Below, piece by piece: positions 1 to 9,973 of a stretch of DNA of 64,000 bases (positions within the stretch are counted from its first letter, which is position 1; each line of letters begins with the position of its first letter). Under the pieces are notes generated by a model, which had not been told where the DNA came from, made no database searches, and worked only from the letters and a program-made list of their open reading frames with translations. The stretch is from Rhodococcus sp. SBT000017 (GTDB lineage: Bacteria; Actinomycetota; Actinomycetes; Mycobacteriales; Mycobacteriaceae), in NCBI RefSeq assembly GCF_003688915.1, contig NZ_REFU01000002.1, forward strand, positions 496,001 to 560,000. Reading direction: 5' to 3'. The translations under genes and the position numbers were made by a program.

Positions 1-50
1 GCACCGGCGGACTGTGCAATACCAATATTCAGAGGAACAGCCGAAGACAT
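1..50 (-). CDS. ispH: IspH, 4-hydroxy-3-methylbut-2-enyl diphosphate reductase, N-terminal fragment (partial at window edge)
   Basis: Reading leftwards from an ATG at 50 gives MSSAVPLNIGIAQSAG before the window ends. The ATG has a good ribosome-binding site (GGGAGG) just upstream. Rhodococcal IspH proteins, as I remember them, begin with a similar short extension before the conserved RGYCAGVDRA core, and in mycobacteria ispH (lytB2) is divergent from the lipid-droplet protein gene, exactly as here. IspH is the [4Fe-4S] enzyme of the last step of the MEP isoprenoid pathway. Only 16 codons are visible, so the call rests mainly on gene order. Confidence 0.6.
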   Translation of the reverse strand, partial: MSSAVPLNIGIAQSAG

Positions 51-172
51 ACCTCCCAGGATACGTGCACCGAGCTCGCCTGCCTCGTTTCCACGTCCCT
101 CGACCCCGGCCGCGAAGGGTCGTACAGCCTGTCGGCTACCCAAAGTTCACCGTTTCGGGCAGTCTGGTGCAC
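51..172. promoter_or_regulatory. Divergent intergenic region between ispH and the lipid-droplet protein gene
   Basis: These 122 bp must hold the promoters of both divergent genes. The ispH ribosome-binding site lies at about 51-60 read on the minus strand. I see no clear -35/-10 pair and no convincing Shine-Dalgarno before the ATG at 173. The plus-strand frame is open back to an ATG at 14, but the protein encoded by 14-172 is Arg/Pro-rich and unlike the family. Confidence 0.35.
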
Positions 173-790
173 ATGACTCGAGTCCCCTTTGCAGCGCGTG
201 TGGCTGCAGGCGTCGCCGTGACCGTCGTGGAAGAGGCTCGCAAGCTTCCCGGTTCCGCCCTGATGCTGCCGATGACGGTCGTCAGCGAGGCACTGGCGCG
301 CAGTATGCGATTCCAGCAGCAGGTGACGGCGTTGGCCATCAAGGGCGATCTGGTCATCGCGAACTTGCCGGTCATCGGGACCCCGAGCGAGGAGCAGCCC
401 GCCTGGGCCAGCTTCGACGAGGACGGGGACGAGACCTTCGACACCGAGTCGAGATTCGACGCCGCTGTGATCACCGACGACGTCGATGTGCCCGACGCCC
501 CCGTGGCCGAGCCGGTCGCGGCGAACGGCCGCTTCGCTCTGTACTCGACGCCTCCGCTGGATGAGCCGGTTCAGGACACCTCGGCCAAGCGCGCTCCCTC
601 CGCCGACAAGCCCGAGATCGTCGAGATGATCGACTTCGACACCCTCGCCCTGGCACAGCTGCGCGCCCGCCTGCGCACGCTCTCGATCGAGGACCTCGAA
701 ACCCTGCTCGACTACGAGAACGACACGCTCTCTCGCGCGCCCTTCCAGACGATGCTCGCCAACCGCATCACCACCGCCAAGGCCAAGTGA
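173..790 (+). CDS. Lipid droplet-associated protein (Rv1109c-like)
   Basis: 205-residue protein of the actinobacterial lipid-droplet family, which coats triacylglycerol inclusions. The N-terminal 60 residues are a hydrophobic/amphipathic segment containing [10 protein letters not shown] and [11 protein letters not shown] hydrophilic acidic middle follows. The conserved C-terminus holds [14 protein letters not shown] and the ending [17 protein letters not shown], which matches my memory of Rv1109c closely. The ATG at 173 is chosen because homologues begin at the equivalent [10 protein letters not shown]. The stop overlaps the xseA GTG (GTGA), so the two are probably co-transcribed. Function is inferred from the family. 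Confidence 0.8.
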   Translation: MTRVPFAARVAAGVAVTVVEEARKLPGSALMLPMTVVSEALARSMRFQQQVTALAIKGDLVIANLPVIGTPSEEQPAWASFDEDGDETFDTESRFDAAVITDDVDVPDAPVAEPVAANGRFALYSTPPLDEPVQDTSAKRAPSADKPEIVEMIDFDTLALAQLRARLRTLSIEDLETLLDYENDTLSRAPFQTMLANRITTAKAK

Positions 791-2049
791 GCACTTCCCC
801 AACCCAGTCCGGTCCCACCCAGCCAGGCGCGAGCACCGCCGAACAGCCGTGGCCGGTGCGTACCGTCGCCATGAAGGTTGCCGGCTGGATCGACAAGCTC
901 GGCTCCATCTGGGTGGAGGGGCAGCTCACCCAGATCAACGCTCGTCCCGGCACCAGGACGGCCTTTCTGACGCTGCGTGATCCGTCGGCCGACATGTCGC
1001 TGTCTGTCACGTGTTCGCCGCAGTTGCTCGAGCGTTCACCCGTTCCGCTGACCGAGGGTGCGCGCGTCATCCTCTACGGCAAGTTGTCGTTCTTCACCGG
1101 TAGGGGAACGATCTCGCTGCGCGCCACGGACATTCGCGCGGTGGGCGTCGGCGAACTGCTGGCTCGTATCGAACGTCTCAGAGCTCTGCTCGCCGCGGAG
1201 GGTTTGTTCGACCCACGCCTCAAACGTCCGCTGCCGTTCCTGCCGGGCACCATCGGATTGATCACCGCGCGCGCCAGCGCAGCCGAGAAGGACGTGCTGA
1301 CCGTCGCGCAGAGGCGTTGGCCTGCGGTCCGATTCGAGGTCCGCAACACACCGGTCCAGGGCCCACAAGCTGTTCCGGCGATTCTGGACGCGCTGAAGGA
1401 GCTGAACGACGACCCCGCCGTCGACGTCATCGTCCTCGCCCGCGGCGGCGGTAGCGTCGAGGATCTGTTGCCGTTCTCGGACGAGGCCCTGTGCCGCGCC
1501 ATCGCCCGCGCCACCACGCCCATCGTCAGTGCCATCGGCCACGAGCCCGACAGCCCCCTGAGTGACCACGTCGCGGATCTGCGGGCCGCAACCCCTACCG
1601 ATGCCGCCAAACTCGTGGTGCCCGACGCCGTCGCCGAACAAGCCCTGGTCTCGGAACTGAAGTCGAGAAGTGCTGCAGCGCTGCGTAATTGGGTCGAGCG
1701 CGAGGCACGCGGACTGGACATGCTCCGACACCGTCCGGTACTGGCGGACCCACTGGCCTCGCTCGAGCAACGTCGCGAGGAGGTTCTACGGCTGCTCGAT
1801 GCTGCCCGACGCGACGTGCAACGCGAACTCACCACACAGGACACGCTCGTCGAACATCTACGGGCCAGGCTGTCGACGCTGGGTCCTGCTGCCACACTTG
1901 CTCGGGGCTATGCCGTCGTACAGCGGGTGGTCGCGGGTTCGGATCCCGAGGTTCTGCGTTCGGTCGAGGACGCACCACCGGGTACACAGATCAGAGTGCG
2001 CGTGGCCGACGGTGCCGTCACCGCCGCAGTCATGGGGCGAGTCAAATGA
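787..2049 (+). CDS. xseA: Exodeoxyribonuclease VII large subunit
   Basis: 420-residue large subunit of exonuclease VII, which degrades single-stranded DNA to oligonucleotides in both directions together with XseB. An N-terminal OB-fold (about residues 20-115, with [11 protein letters not shown]) is followed by the catalytic domain carrying [26 protein letters not shown] and [23 protein letters not shown] long helical arm comes next, then the C-terminal LARGYAVV strand. Length is usual for actinobacteria. The GTG start overlaps the upstream stop by 4 nt, and the stop lies 14 bp before the xseB start, so xseA-xseB form one unit. Confidence 0.95.
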   Translation: MSTSPTQSGPTQPGASTAEQPWPVRTVAMKVAGWIDKLGSIWVEGQLTQINARPGTRTAFLTLRDPSADMSLSVTCSPQLLERSPVPLTEGARVILYGKLSFFTGRGTISLRATDIRAVGVGELLARIERLRALLAAEGLFDPRLKRPLPFLPGTIGLITARASAAEKDVLTVAQRRWPAVRFEVRNTPVQGPQAVPAILDALKELNDDPAVDVIVLARGGGSVEDLLPFSDEALCRAIARATTPIVSAIGHEPDSPLSDHVADLRAATPTDAAKLVVPDAVAEQALVSELKSRSAAALRNWVEREARGLDMLRHRPVLADPLASLEQRREEVLRLLDAARRDVQRELTTQDTLVEHLRARLSTLGPAATLARGYAVVQRVVAGSDPEVLRSVEDAPPGTQIRVRVADGAVTAAVMGRVK

Positions 2050-2063
2050 CAGAAGGAGTACGC

Positions 2064-2285
2064 ATGAGCGAGAACGACAAGCCGGTATCGGAACTGGGCT
2101 ACGAAGAGGCCCGCGACGAGCTGGTGGGCGTGGTGAAGATCCTCGAGCAGGGCGGGCTCGATCTCGACGCCTCCCTGGCTCTGTGGGAGCGGGGAGAGCA
2201 GCTGGCCACTCGTTGCGAGGAGCAGCTCGCCGGTGCCCGCAAGCGGATCGAGACCGCGCTCGCGAGCACCGAGAAGGACAGCTAG
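2064..2285 (+). CDS. xseB: Exodeoxyribonuclease VII small subunit
   Basis: 73-residue XseB, the small helical subunit that binds the XseA arm. The sequence [20 protein letters not shown] and the following [15 protein letters not shown] are typical. The ATG at 2064 is preferred over the in-frame ATG at 2046 (which overlaps the xseA stop) because it has a strong AGAAGGAG ribosome-binding site at 2050-2057. The 3' end overlaps the last 4 bp of the convergent DUF4245 gene, so there is no room for a terminator hairpin outside coding DNA. Confidence 0.93.
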   Translation: MSENDKPVSELGYEEARDELVGVVKILEQGGLDLDASLALWERGEQLATRCEEQLAGARKRIETALASTEKDS

Positions 2286-2854
2286 GGCGCGAGCGGTTCG
2301 GTGATCTCGAGGGCCTGGGCGAGAGTGGTGAAGTCCACATCGTTCGCGGTACCGCCCAGCAGGATTCGCACGTCGCCGAAGTCCGAGACCCAATACTTCC
2401 GCGAGCCTTCCTCGCCGTAGACGACCCAGTCTCGACCCGAGACGCTCTGCGCGCCCGACGCGTACACCGTTTCCTCGCCGGCCACGAAAGGCACCAACAC
2501 TTCCTCGACGGCGCTGGTCTGGGTCAGCTGCAGATACGCACCCGATCCGGTGATGTATCCGACAGTCGACACCGGTCCGCCGTTGTCGCCGGAGATCGTG
2601 GGACGACTGCCCGAGTTGGGCGTCCATTCCTCGGGAACAACCGGATTACGCACCGGAAAACCGATTTCGGACGCGTCGTACTGCAGCGCGGTGTCGATGT
2701 CGAAGTTGGGAATGGGCCCCTGCCTGGGCCCGCCGGGGCTCAACGAGCATTGACTGGCGATACCCGCAATCAACAAACACGCGATGACCAGCGGAATGAG
2801 CGACCACACCATGTCGCGGCTGTTGTTGAGAATCCGGGGTTTGCTGTTCGCCAC
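2282..2854 (-). CDS. DUF4245 domain-containing membrane protein
   Basis: 190-residue protein of the DUF4245 family (Rv1100 in M. tuberculosis has the same neighbours). After a basic N-terminus ([17 protein letters not shown]) there is one membrane segment (about residues 16-34, [19 protein letters not shown]). The rest is an extracytoplasmic domain containing [11 protein letters not shown] and [17 protein letters not shown] strands. The family is specific to actinobacteria and its function is not known. It is transcribed divergently from glpX, sharing the 135-bp region 2855-2989, and converges on xseB. Confidence 0.8.
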   Translation of the reverse strand: MANSKPRILNNSRDMVWSLIPLVIACLLIAGIASQCSLSPGGPRQGPIPNFDIDTALQYDASEIGFPVRNPVVPEEWTPNSGSRPTISGDNGGPVSTVGYITGSGAYLQLTQTSAVEEVLVPFVAGEETVYASGAQSVSGRDWVVYGEEGSRKYWVSDFGDVRILLGGTANDVDFTTLAQALEITEPLAP

Positions 2855-2989
2855 ATCTCCAGTATCCCCTCTGCGCAGCAGTGCTCGGTCGGCGCGTGCC
2901 TCACAGACGACCCGACCCCACCGCGGGCATCACAGAAGTGAGATAATCGCGCCTGGGTAACACCCCACCAACCAGGAGGCTACAAACCG

Positions 2990-4030
2990 ATGACGGCCAG
3001 CACCGAGTCCACTCGCGCCATGGCGCCAGATCGCAACCTCGCACTCGAACTCGTCCGCGTCACCGAGGCCGGTGCGCTCGCCTCGGGTCGCTGGGTCGGT
3101 CGCGGCGACAAGGAAGGTGGCGACGGAGCAGCAGTCGATGCCATGCGGCAGTTGGTCAGCTCGGTCTCGATGCGCGGCGTCGTCGTCATCGGCGAGGGCG
3201 AGAAGGACGAAGCGCCGATGCTCTACAACGGCGAGCAGGTCGGCAACGGCAACGGCCCCGAGGTCGACTTCGCCGTCGATCCCGTCGACGGCACGACGTT
3301 GATGGCCAAGGGCATGCCCAACGCCATCTCGGTTCTCGCGGTCGCCGAGCGCGGCGCGATGTTCGATCCGTCCGCCGTCTTCTACATGAAGAAGATCGCC
3401 GTCGGACCCGACTTCGCCGACGTCATCGACATCACCGCACCGGTCGCGGAGAACATCGCCCGCGTCGCCAAGATCAAGAAGGGATCCACCTCCGACGTCA
3501 CGGTGTGCATCCTCGACCGACCCCGGCACGCCGAGCTGATCCAGCAGGTGCGCGACACCGGCGCCCGCATTCGACTGATCTCCGACGGCGACGTCGCCGG
3601 TGCCATCGCCGCCGCACGCCCCACCTCTCCCATCGACATCCTCATGGGCACCGGCGGAACCCCCGAGGGCATCATCGCCGCGGCCGCCATGCGCTGCATG
3701 GGTGGCGCGCACCAGGGCATGCTGGCTCCGACCGACGACGACGAGCGCCAGAAGGCGATCGACGCCGGACACGATCTCGATCGCGTCCTGTCCACCGAGG
3801 ACCTGGTCTCGGGCGAGAACGTCTTCTTCACCGCGACCGGCGTCACCGACGGCGACCTGCTCCAGGGCGTCCGATACTCGGGCGGCGGCGCACACACGCA
3901 GTCCATCGTGATGCGCTCGAAGTCCGGCACCGTCCGCATGATCGACGCGTACCACCAGCTCAACAAGCTCAAGGAGTACTCGAACATCGACTTCGACGGC
4001 GACACCTCCGGCGCCATCCCGTCCTTCTGA
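2990..4030 (+). CDS. glpX: Class II fructose-1,6-bisphosphatase
   Basis: 346-residue GlpX enzyme that hydrolyses fructose-1,6-bisphosphate to fructose-6-phosphate in gluconeogenesis. Family landmarks are [20 protein letters not shown] (30-49), [11 protein letters not shown] (68-78), the metal-binding DPVDGTT (97-103) and [10 protein letters not shown] further on. Class II enzymes are metal-dependent and are the only FBPase of many actinobacteria. Fumarase follows after 47 bp on the same strand, the order seen in mycobacteria, so the two are probably co-transcribed. The sequence GATAAT at about 2941-2946 could be a -10 element, but no matching -35 is clear. Confidence 0.95.
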   Translation: MTASTESTRAMAPDRNLALELVRVTEAGALASGRWVGRGDKEGGDGAAVDAMRQLVSSVSMRGVVVIGEGEKDEAPMLYNGEQVGNGNGPEVDFAVDPVDGTTLMAKGMPNAISVLAVAERGAMFDPSAVFYMKKIAVGPDFADVIDITAPVAENIARVAKIKKGSTSDVTVCILDRPRHAELIQQVRDTGARIRLISDGDVAGAIAAARPTSPIDILMGTGGTPEGIIAAAAMRCMGGAHQGMLAPTDDDERQKAIDAGHDLDRVLSTEDLVSGENVFFTATGVTDGDLLQGVRYSGGGAHTQSIVMRSKSGTVRMIDAYHQLNKLKEYSNIDFDGDTSGAIPSF

Positions 4031-4077
4031 CCGTCCGCTCGACGAAGTTTCCGCTCCCCTACCGAGGCAAGAGGTCA

Positions 4078-5478
4078 ATGACAGAGAACGAACAGCAGTT
4101 CCGGATCGAGCACGACACCATGGGAGAGGTTCGCGTTCCCATCGATGCGCTCTGGCGTGCCCAGACGCAGCGTGCCGTGGAGAACTTCCCCATCTCGGGC
4201 CGTCCGCTCGAGCGCACTCAGATTCGCGCGATGGGCCTGCTCAAGGCAGCCTGCGCGCAGGTCAACAAGGACCTCGGTCTGCTCGACGGCACCCTGGCCG
4301 ACGCGATCATCGCCGCAGCCACCGAGATCGCCGACGGCAAGCACGACGACCAGTTCCCGATCGACGTCTTCCAGACCGGCTCGGGCACCAGCTCGAACAT
4401 GAACGCCAACGAGGTCATCGCGTCGATCGCGAAGGCGGCAGGCGTCGAGGTGCACCCCAACGATCACGTGAACATGTCGCAGTCCTCCAACGACACGTTC
4501 CCGACGGCCACTCACGTCGCCGCCACCGAGGCAGCCGTCACCTCGCTCGTGCCCGCACTGCGCCACCTCCACGAGGCTCTCGTGGTCAAGGCAACGGAGT
4601 GGAAGCACGTCGTGAAGTCCGGCCGCACCCACCTCATGGATGCCGTTCCGGTCACCCTCGGACAGGAATTCGGCGGCTACGCCCGTCAGATCGAAGCCGG
4701 CATCGAACGCGTCGAGGCCACCCTGCCGCGGCTCGGTGAACTGCCCATCGGCGGCACCGCCGTCGGCACCGGACTCAACGCACCCGACGGCTTCGGACCG
4801 AAAGTCGTTGCCGCACTGGTCGCGTCGACCGGTATCGATGCACTCACCGCCGCCAAGGATTCGTTCGAGGCGCAGGCCGCACGTGACGGACTCGTCGAGG
4901 CCTCGGGCGCACTGCGCACCATCGCGGTCTCACTGACCAAGATTGCCAACGACATTCGCTGGATGGGATCGGGACCGCTCACCGGACTCGGCGAGATCAC
5001 CCTCCCCGACCTGCAGCCCGGTAGCTCCATCATGCCCGGCAAGGTCAATCCCGTTCTGCCCGAGGCTGTTACGCAGGTCGCGGCTCAGGTCATCGGCAAC
5101 GACGCCGCAGTCGCATTCGGCGGCGCGTCGGGCGCATTCGAGCTCAACGTGTACATCCCGATGATGGCGCGCAACGTACTCGAATCGTTCAAGCTGCTCG
5201 CCAACGTCTCGGTGCTGTTCGCCGACAAGTGTGTCGTCGGCCTCGAAGCCAACGTCGAGCACCTCAAGACCCTCGCCGAGTCCTCGCCGTCCATCGTGAC
5301 GCCGCTGAACTCCGCGATCGGCTACGAGGAAGCTGCCGCCGTCGCGAAGCAGGCACTCAAGGAGAAGAAGACGATCCGTCAGACGGTCATCGACCGCGGA
5401 CTGATCGGCGACAAGCTCAGTGAGGCCGAACTGGACAAGCGCCTCGACGTCCTCGCTATGGCGAAGGTCAAGGACTAG
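4078..5478 (+). CDS. fum: Class II fumarate hydratase
   Basis: 466-residue fumarase C type enzyme of the TCA cycle, interconverting fumarate and L-malate without an iron-sulfur cluster. The family signature [11 protein letters not shown] is present at about residues 314-324. Substrate-binding segments [13 protein letters not shown] and [17 protein letters not shown] are also intact. The length is normal. It is directly downstream of glpX. The convergent desA2 gene is separated from it by a 20-bp perfect palindrome that can terminate both. Confidence 0.96.
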   Translation: MTENEQQFRIEHDTMGEVRVPIDALWRAQTQRAVENFPISGRPLERTQIRAMGLLKAACAQVNKDLGLLDGTLADAIIAAATEIADGKHDDQFPIDVFQTGSGTSSNMNANEVIASIAKAAGVEVHPNDHVNMSQSSNDTFPTATHVAATEAAVTSLVPALRHLHEALVVKATEWKHVVKSGRTHLMDAVPVTLGQEFGGYARQIEAGIERVEATLPRLGELPIGGTAVGTGLNAPDGFGPKVVAALVASTGIDALTAAKDSFEAQAARDGLVEASGALRTIAVSLTKIANDIRWMGSGPLTGLGEITLPDLQPGSSIMPGKVNPVLPEAVTQVAAQVIGNDAAVAFGGASGAFELNVYIPMMARNVLESFKLLANVSVLFADKCVVGLEANVEHLKTLAESSPSIVTPLNSAIGYEEAAAVAKQALKEKKTIRQTVIDRGLIGDKLSEAELDKRLDVLAMAKVKD

Positions 5479-5508
5479 CTTCCCCGTTCGCCCGCCGAAC
5501 CCCTGAAC

Positions 5509-5559
5509 GCGTGAATGGTCCATTGCACCGCCGAGACGTGTGCAATGGACCATTCACGC
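5509..5559. repeat. Perfect extragenic palindrome between convergent fum and desA2 (family member 1)
   Basis: A 20-bp arm (5509-5528, GCGTGAATGGTCCATTGCAC) and its perfect reverse complement (5540-5559) flank an 11-nt loop. It lies 30 bp after the fum stop and 19 bp before the desA2 stop, suitable for a bidirectional terminator although it lacks a T-run. The reverse complement, including the loop (ACGTCTCGGCG), is closely similar to the two copies at 44406-44454 and 44480-44530. It is therefore a dispersed palindromic repeat and not just a local terminator. Confidence 0.85.
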
Positions 5560-5578
5560 TTTCGAAAGGGGCCGAACC

Positions 5579-6436
5579 TCAGGCGAGGTGCGCGAGTTCC
5601 TCGCGTGCCTTCAGGCCGTCCTCGCCCAGATCGGTGCGGTCGAAGATCTTCCAGCCTGCGAGCAGTGGCTTGAACACCTTGTCGCGTTCCTGATCGGCGT
5701 CGTAGATTCCGGCTTCGGCGAGGGCGGCGGTGCTGCTGCCGCGGTCCGGGAGATCGACCTCGGGAATCTTGAATCCGTTGATCCGGTCTGCGATGGCGCG
5801 GGCGGCCTGGTCGGGCACCACGGCGAATGCCTCGTCGATGATGTTGGCGTAGAACGTCGACTGCAGCGCGTCGTCGTCGGCGATGCGGCCGAGGATGGTG
5901 GCCAGCACCGGGTCCTTGCCGAGGGCGATGGTGTTGCGGTTGCGCAGCGAGGCTGCGGCTTCCTCGATGGCGAAGTGCGCGAGGATGTCGAGCAGACCCT
6001 GGCTGGGAGCGTCGAATCCGAGTGTCATGTGCTCCATCCGAACCCGCTCGAGGGCGACCGGATCGACTGCGCGAGTGAGCACCAGGAAGTTGCGCAGCAC
6101 GATGGACTGTCGGTTCTCCTCCGACGTCCATCGGCCGGTCCACTTCCACCAGGCCCCGAGGCCGGTGAGCGCGTGGGCCAGTTCGCGGTGGTACGCGGGC
6201 AGGTTGTCGGCCACCAGCACGCCGACCGTGGCGGACAGGATTTCGACATCACTGAGGTGCGACTGCTCCGGCGTCCAGTCCTCGCCGCCGAGGAACGCGA
6301 AGTTCTTACCCTCGTCGAACGGCGCGAGATCATGGGGATGCCAGTCGTTGGCAGCCTCGATGTGGCGTCGTAGATTCTCTTCGACCGCGGGCTCCAAACG
6401 GACCAGCAGATCACCGTCGGACAGGTTCGTAGACAT
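5579..6436 (-). CDS. desA2: DesA2-like acyl-ACP desaturase family protein, probably lacking a standard diiron site
   Basis: 285-residue protein of the plant-type soluble acyl-ACP desaturase fold, like mycobacterial DesA2. It begins MSTNLSDGDLLVRLEPAVEE. The first motif region reads TSEENRQSIVLR (105-116), where canonical enzymes have EENRH. The second region reads FAIEEAAASLR (155-165) in place of a (D/E)E-x-R-H motif. Both diiron histidine ligands therefore appear to be absent. Mycobacterial DesA2 is likewise described as atypical in metal binding. The gene is monocistronic and convergent with fum. The sequence supports the family better than desaturase activity. Confidence 0.8.
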   Translation of the reverse strand: MSTNLSDGDLLVRLEPAVEENLRRHIEAANDWHPHDLAPFDEGKNFAFLGGEDWTPEQSHLSDVEILSATVGVLVADNLPAYHRELAHALTGLGAWWKWTGRWTSEENRQSIVLRNFLVLTRAVDPVALERVRMEHMTLGFDAPSQGLLDILAHFAIEEAAASLRNRNTIALGKDPVLATILGRIADDDALQSTFYANIIDEAFAVVPDQAARAIADRINGFKIPEVDLPDRGSSTAALAEAGIYDADQERDKVFKPLLAGWKIFDRTDLGEDGLKAREELAHLA

Positions 6437-6457
6437 GCGGTAACCGTAGCGCCTACG
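6437..6457 (-). promoter_or_regulatory. Possible operator directly upstream of desA2
   Basis: An inverted repeat CGTAG-CGC-CTACG lies at 6445-6457, immediately before the desA2 start. Read on the coding strand it contains CTACGGTTAC, which resembles CTACGGTTGC in the palindrome before the hemolysin III gene (21347-21368). A shared lipid-responsive regulator is possible. The match is short, so confidence is low. Confidence 0.3.
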
Positions 6458-6562
6458 CCCGAGCGCCCGACGTCGTGCCCCTGACCATTGTGAATTCTCC
6501 TAACGCCAGGTCGTTGCGGGTCTATTCTCAGGTGCATCCAGTCATCGAAGTGAGGACTCCTC

Positions 6563-8158
6563 ATGATGCGGTCGGGTCGAAATTTTCTGTGTCTTGCTGT
6601 TGTGTGCTCGATGGTGGTGCTGGTCGGGTGCTCCGAGGACGCACCCACCGCAGACAGTCCACCGACCACCGAGCCCGCACCGACCAGCGACCTCTCCCCC
6701 GGCCAGGTCGCAGGAGTCGATGTTCCCGACGGCCGCGTCGACGAGGCGGTCGGCAAGCTCGACGGCATCGCCGAGGAGCTGATGGCGTCGTCGAACATTC
6801 CCGGTATGGCCATTGCCGTCGTGCACGGCTCGGACGTCGTCTACTCGAAGGGCTTCGGCGTTCGCGAAGTGGGCACGGACGACCCCGTCGACGGTGACTC
6901 GGTGTTCCAGTTGGCGTCCCTGTCCAAATCGGTCGGTGCGACCGTCATCGCGTCCCAGGTGGGAGCGGGCGTGGTCGACTGGTCGACGCCGGTGGTCTCG
7001 CAGCTGCCGTGGTTCGCACTCGACGATCCGTGGGTGACCGAGAACATCACGGTCGGCGACTTCTACGCCCACCGAAGCGGACTGCCCGAGCACGCCGGGG
7101 ATCTGCTCGAGGACCTCGGCTACGACCGGCGCCAGGTTCTCGAACGCCTTCGGGAGGTGCCCCTCGACCCGTTCCGCTCCACGTACCACTACACCAACTT
7201 CGGGATCACGGCCGCGGCCGAGGCCGTCGCTGCGGCGGCGGGCAAGGACTGGGACACCCTCAGCCAGGACACGATCTACGGCCCGCTGGGTATGACCTCG
7301 ACCAGCTCGTCGTTCGCGGACTACATCGCGCGCGCCGATCGGGCCGTACCCCACGTACTCGTCGACGGCGAGTATCAGGCGAAGTATCAGCGGGAACCCG
7401 ATCCACAGACCCCGGCCGGTGGCGTCAGCTCATCGGTGAACGACCTCGCGAAGTGGCTGACAATGCTGATCGCCGACGGAGACCACGACGGCCGACAGCT
7501 GGTCGATCCCGACGCCCTCCTGCCCGCGGTCAGCGCGCAGATCGTCTCGAGCCCGTCGGCGACACCGGACTCACGCGCCGGCTACTACGGCTTCGGGTTC
7601 AACGTCTCCACCAGTGCGGCCGGCCGCACAACGGTGAGCCATTCGGGAGCGTTCGCACTCGGAGCCGGCACCAACTTCGTCTGGATTCCTTCACTCGACG
7701 TCGCCATCGCCGTGCTGACGAACGCCGCGCCCCTCGGCATCGCCGAAACGGTCACGGCCGAGTTCGCAGACCTCGTCCAATTCGGTGAGGTGCGGGAGGA
7801 CTGGCGAACGCTGTACAAGAATGCGTTCGCCGGGATGAGCGAACCGGAGGGCGAGCTCGCAGGCAAGACCGCCCCCACCAATCCCACTGCGCCGCAACCC
7901 CTCGCGTCGTATGTGGGGGTGTACCAGAACAGCTACTGGGGGCCGGCGACGGTAGCGGAGATCAACGGGGAACTGACGTTGGCTCTCGGACCGAACGGAA
8001 CCTCCTACGAGTTGACGCCGTGGGACGGTGACACGTTCACGTTCGAGCCGAGCGGTGAGAACGCGCCCGACGGGTCCATCTCCCAGGCGACGTTCAACGC
8101 GAATACGCTGACACTCGAGTTCTTCGACGGCGATGGATTGGGGCGGTTCACGAAATGA
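6563..8158 (+). CDS. Serine beta-lactamase/penicillin-binding-like lipoprotein hydrolase
   Basis: 531-residue exported serine hydrolase of the beta-lactamase (class C/EstB-like) superfamily. An N-terminal signal (FLCLAVVCSMVVLVGC) with lipobox Cys23 predicts membrane anchoring. The catalytic S-x-x-K motif is S119-L-S-K122, the Y-x-N motif is Y210-T-N212, and the third motif is H360-S-G362. After about residue 420 there is a C-terminal beta-rich region starting PLASYVGVYQNSYWG, like the DUF3471/lipocalin-type domain often attached to these enzymes. The substrate (D-Ala peptides or esters) cannot be told from sequence. The stop overlaps the next ATG (ATGA), so the SnoaL-like gene is translationally coupled. 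Two adjacent ATGs (6563, 6566) could start it. Confidence 0.85.
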   Translation: MMRSGRNFLCLAVVCSMVVLVGCSEDAPTADSPPTTEPAPTSDLSPGQVAGVDVPDGRVDEAVGKLDGIAEELMASSNIPGMAIAVVHGSDVVYSKGFGVREVGTDDPVDGDSVFQLASLSKSVGATVIASQVGAGVVDWSTPVVSQLPWFALDDPWVTENITVGDFYAHRSGLPEHAGDLLEDLGYDRRQVLERLREVPLDPFRSTYHYTNFGITAAAEAVAAAAGKDWDTLSQDTIYGPLGMTSTSSSFADYIARADRAVPHVLVDGEYQAKYQREPDPQTPAGGVSSSVNDLAKWLTMLIADGDHDGRQLVDPDALLPAVSAQIVSSPSATPDSRAGYYGFGFNVSTSAAGRTTVSHSGAFALGAGTNFVWIPSLDVAIAVLTNAAPLGIAETVTAEFADLVQFGEVREDWRTLYKNAFAGMSEPEGELAGKTAPTNPTAPQPLASYVGVYQNSYWGPATVAEINGELTLALGPNGTSYELTPWDGDTFTFEPSGENAPDGSISQATFNANTLTLEFFDGDGLGRFTK

Positions 8159-8571
8159 CCGAGACACAGCAGGCGACCGAGACCGTAGTGAATCTGTTCG
8201 ACGCGTTGAGAAGTCGAGACACCGAGCGCGCGATGTCGCTTCTCGACGACGACATCGTCTGGCACAACGTCGGACTACCGAAGGTGCGCGGCCGCTCGAA
8301 CGTGGGCAGGTTCATGGCCACACTTGCCGAGCCTGCGTTCGGCTTCGACGTGATAGTGCACAACATCGCCGCCGACGGAGATGTCGTGCTCACCGAACGC
8401 ACGGATGCGCTGATCTGGCGGCGGCTCCGAATCGAATTCTGGGTGTGCGGAACCTTCGAGCTGCGCGACGGAAAAGTGGCCGTGTGGCGGGACTACTTCG
8501 ACAACGTCGACTTCCTGAAAGGTGCTGTGCGAGGGGCCTTCCGGGCCGTAGTGGGCCGGTGGCCCTTGTGA
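8155..8571 (+). CDS. SnoaL-like/NTF2-fold protein (limonene-epoxide-hydrolase type)
   Basis: 138-residue alpha+beta barrel protein of the NTF2/SnoaL superfamily. TETVVNLFDALRSRDTERAM, LLDDDIVWHN and DGKVAVWRDYFD follow the usual pattern of helix, cone-forming strands and the closing W-R-D-Y-F motif seen in limonene-1,2-epoxide hydrolase-like proteins. Its start overlaps the stop of the serine hydrolase. No substrate can be inferred. The last codons and stop run into a dispersed repeat copy (8569-8623). Confidence 0.75.
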   Translation: MTETQQATETVVNLFDALRSRDTERAMSLLDDDIVWHNVGLPKVRGRSNVGRFMATLAEPAFGFDVIVHNIAADGDVVLTERTDALIWRRLRIEFWVCGTFELRDGKVAVWRDYFDNVDFLKGAVRGAFRAVVGRWPL

Positions 8572-8623
8572 GCGGAACTTCGTAGTGGGCTACGAGGCAG
8601 GAGTGGAGCCTGCGGAACGACCC
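8569..8623 (+). repeat. Dispersed repeat, copy 1 (at 3' end of SnoaL-like gene)
   Basis: This segment includes CTTCGTAG and GCAGGAGTGGAGCCTGCGGA and aligns along about 53 bp with 20408-20460 at roughly 80% identity by eye. Its core is nearly identical to the minus strand of 55766-55801 inside the carboxylase alpha gene. It begins at the stop codon of the upstream gene. The 3' part forms one arm of the hairpin at 8603-8634. Confidence 0.75.
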
Positions 8624-8634
8624 GCAGGCTCCAC
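8603..8634. terminator. Bidirectional hairpin between SnoaL-like gene and phoH
   Basis: GTGGAGCCTGCGG (8603-8615) pairs perfectly with CCGCAGGCTCCAC (8622-8634) across a 6-nt loop. It lies 31 bp after one stop and 13 bp before the convergent phoH stop. There is no T-run, as is common in actinobacterial terminators. Confidence 0.7.
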
Positions 8635-8647
8635 GCTCACAGGGGGG

Positions 8648-9973
8648 TCAGGCTCCCGAAGGCCCGAACTCTTCGAGCATTTCCGTCACCAGTGCCGCGA
8701 TCGGTGAACGCTCGCTGCGAGTGAGGGTGATGTGCGCGAAAAGTGGGTGACCCTTCAGCTTTTCGATCACTGCAGCGACGCCGTCGTGCCGTCCGACGCG
8801 CAGGTTGTCGCGCTGAGCGACGTCGTGGGTGAGTACGACGCGTGAGCCCGAACCCAGCCGGGACAGAACCGTCAGCAGCACGTTGCGCTCGAGTGACTGT
8901 GCCTCGTCGACGATCACGAAGGAGTCGTGCAGCGATCGACCGCGAATGTGCGTCAGTGGCAACACTTCCAGCATTCCTCGGGCGATGACCTCCTCCATCA
9001 CCTCCGGGCTCGCGAGCCCTTCGAGGGTGTCGAAGACCGCCTGTCCCCAGGGGCCCATCTTCTCGCTCTCGCTACCGGGGAGGTAGCCGAGCTCCTGGCC
9101 GCCGACGGCGTAGAGGGGCCGGAAGACAACGACTTTCCGATGCGAGCGACGTTCGAGGACGGCCTCGAGTCCGGCAGTCAGCGCCAGAGCGGACTTACCG
9201 GTGCCTGCCTTTCCACCGAGTGAGACGATGCCGATGCTCTCGTCGAGCAGAAGATCGAGCGCCACCCGCTGTTCAGCCGAACGGCCGTGCAGACCGAACG
9301 CCTCACGCTCACCGCGCACGAGTTGGATCTGCTTGTCGGGCGTGACGCGCCCCAGCGCACTCTGCCGTCCGGCAAGCAGTCGAACTCCGGTGTGGCACGG
9401 CAGGTCTCGCGCCTCGGCCAAGTCGATGACGCCGTCGTTGAACAGCGTGTCGACTGCGTCGGACGGCACGTCGAGCTCGGCCATGCCGGTCCAGCCGGAG
9501 GGCACGACGTCGTGAGCGTGGTACTCGTCGGCGGGAAGACCGACAGCACCGGCCTTGACGCGCAACGGAATGTCCTTGCTGACGAGTACGACGTCCTTGC
9601 CCTCGGCCTTCAGGTTGAGGGCGCAGGCGAGGATTCGAGAATCGTTTGAGTCGGTGCGGAAGCCGACGGGAAGAACCGTGGGATCGGTGTGGTTGAGCTC
9701 GACTTGCAGTGTGCCACCGGATGTTCCGATGGGAACCGGCTGGTCGAGTCGGCCGAACTCGACGCGCAGGTCGTCGAGCATGCGCAAGGATTCCCGCGCG
9801 AACCATCCCAATTCGTGATGGTGGCGTTTGCCCTCCAACTCGCTGATCACGATCAACGGAAGTACCACATTGTGCTCGGCGAACCGAATGACTGCCCAGG
9901 GATCCGAGAGCAGGACCGAGGTATCGAGCACGAATGTCCGAAGAGGGGCGGAAACGGAGCGTGAAGTGGTCAC
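8648..9973 (-). CDS. phoH2: PhoH family protein with N-terminal PIN domain (PhoH2 type)
   Basis: 441-residue two-domain protein. A PIN-type RNase domain occupies residues 10-150, with [15 protein letters not shown] (acidic Asp17) and [11 protein letters not shown] (Glu45). The PhoH ATPase domain follows, with Walker [10 protein letters not shown] (253-261) and a Walker B-like [10 protein letters not shown] at about 350. Mycobacterial PhoH2 (Rv1095) is described as an RNA helicase/RNase. The start is GTG at 9973, with AGGAG upstream on the coding strand. The gene is downstream of glyA on the same strand, with 308 bp between them. A separate antitoxin gene upstream could not be confirmed. Confidence 0.9.
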   Translation of the reverse strand: MTTSRSVSAPLRTFVLDTSVLLSDPWAVIRFAEHNVVLPLIVISELEGKRHHHELGWFARESLRMLDDLRVEFGRLDQPVPIGTSGGTLQVELNHTDPTVLPVGFRTDSNDSRILACALNLKAEGKDVVLVSKDIPLRVKAGAVGLPADEYHAHDVVPSGWTGMAELDVPSDAVDTLFNDGVIDLAEARDLPCHTGVRLLAGRQSALGRVTPDKQIQLVRGEREAFGLHGRSAEQRVALDLLLDESIGIVSLGGKAGTGKSALALTAGLEAVLERRSHRKVVVFRPLYAVGGQELGYLPGSESEKMGPWGQAVFDTLEGLASPEVMEEVIARGMLEVLPLTHIRGRSLHDSFVIVDEAQSLERNVLLTVLSRLGSGSRVVLTHDVAQRDNLRVGRHDGVAAVIEKLKGHPLFAHITLTRSERSPIAALVTEMLEEFGPSGA

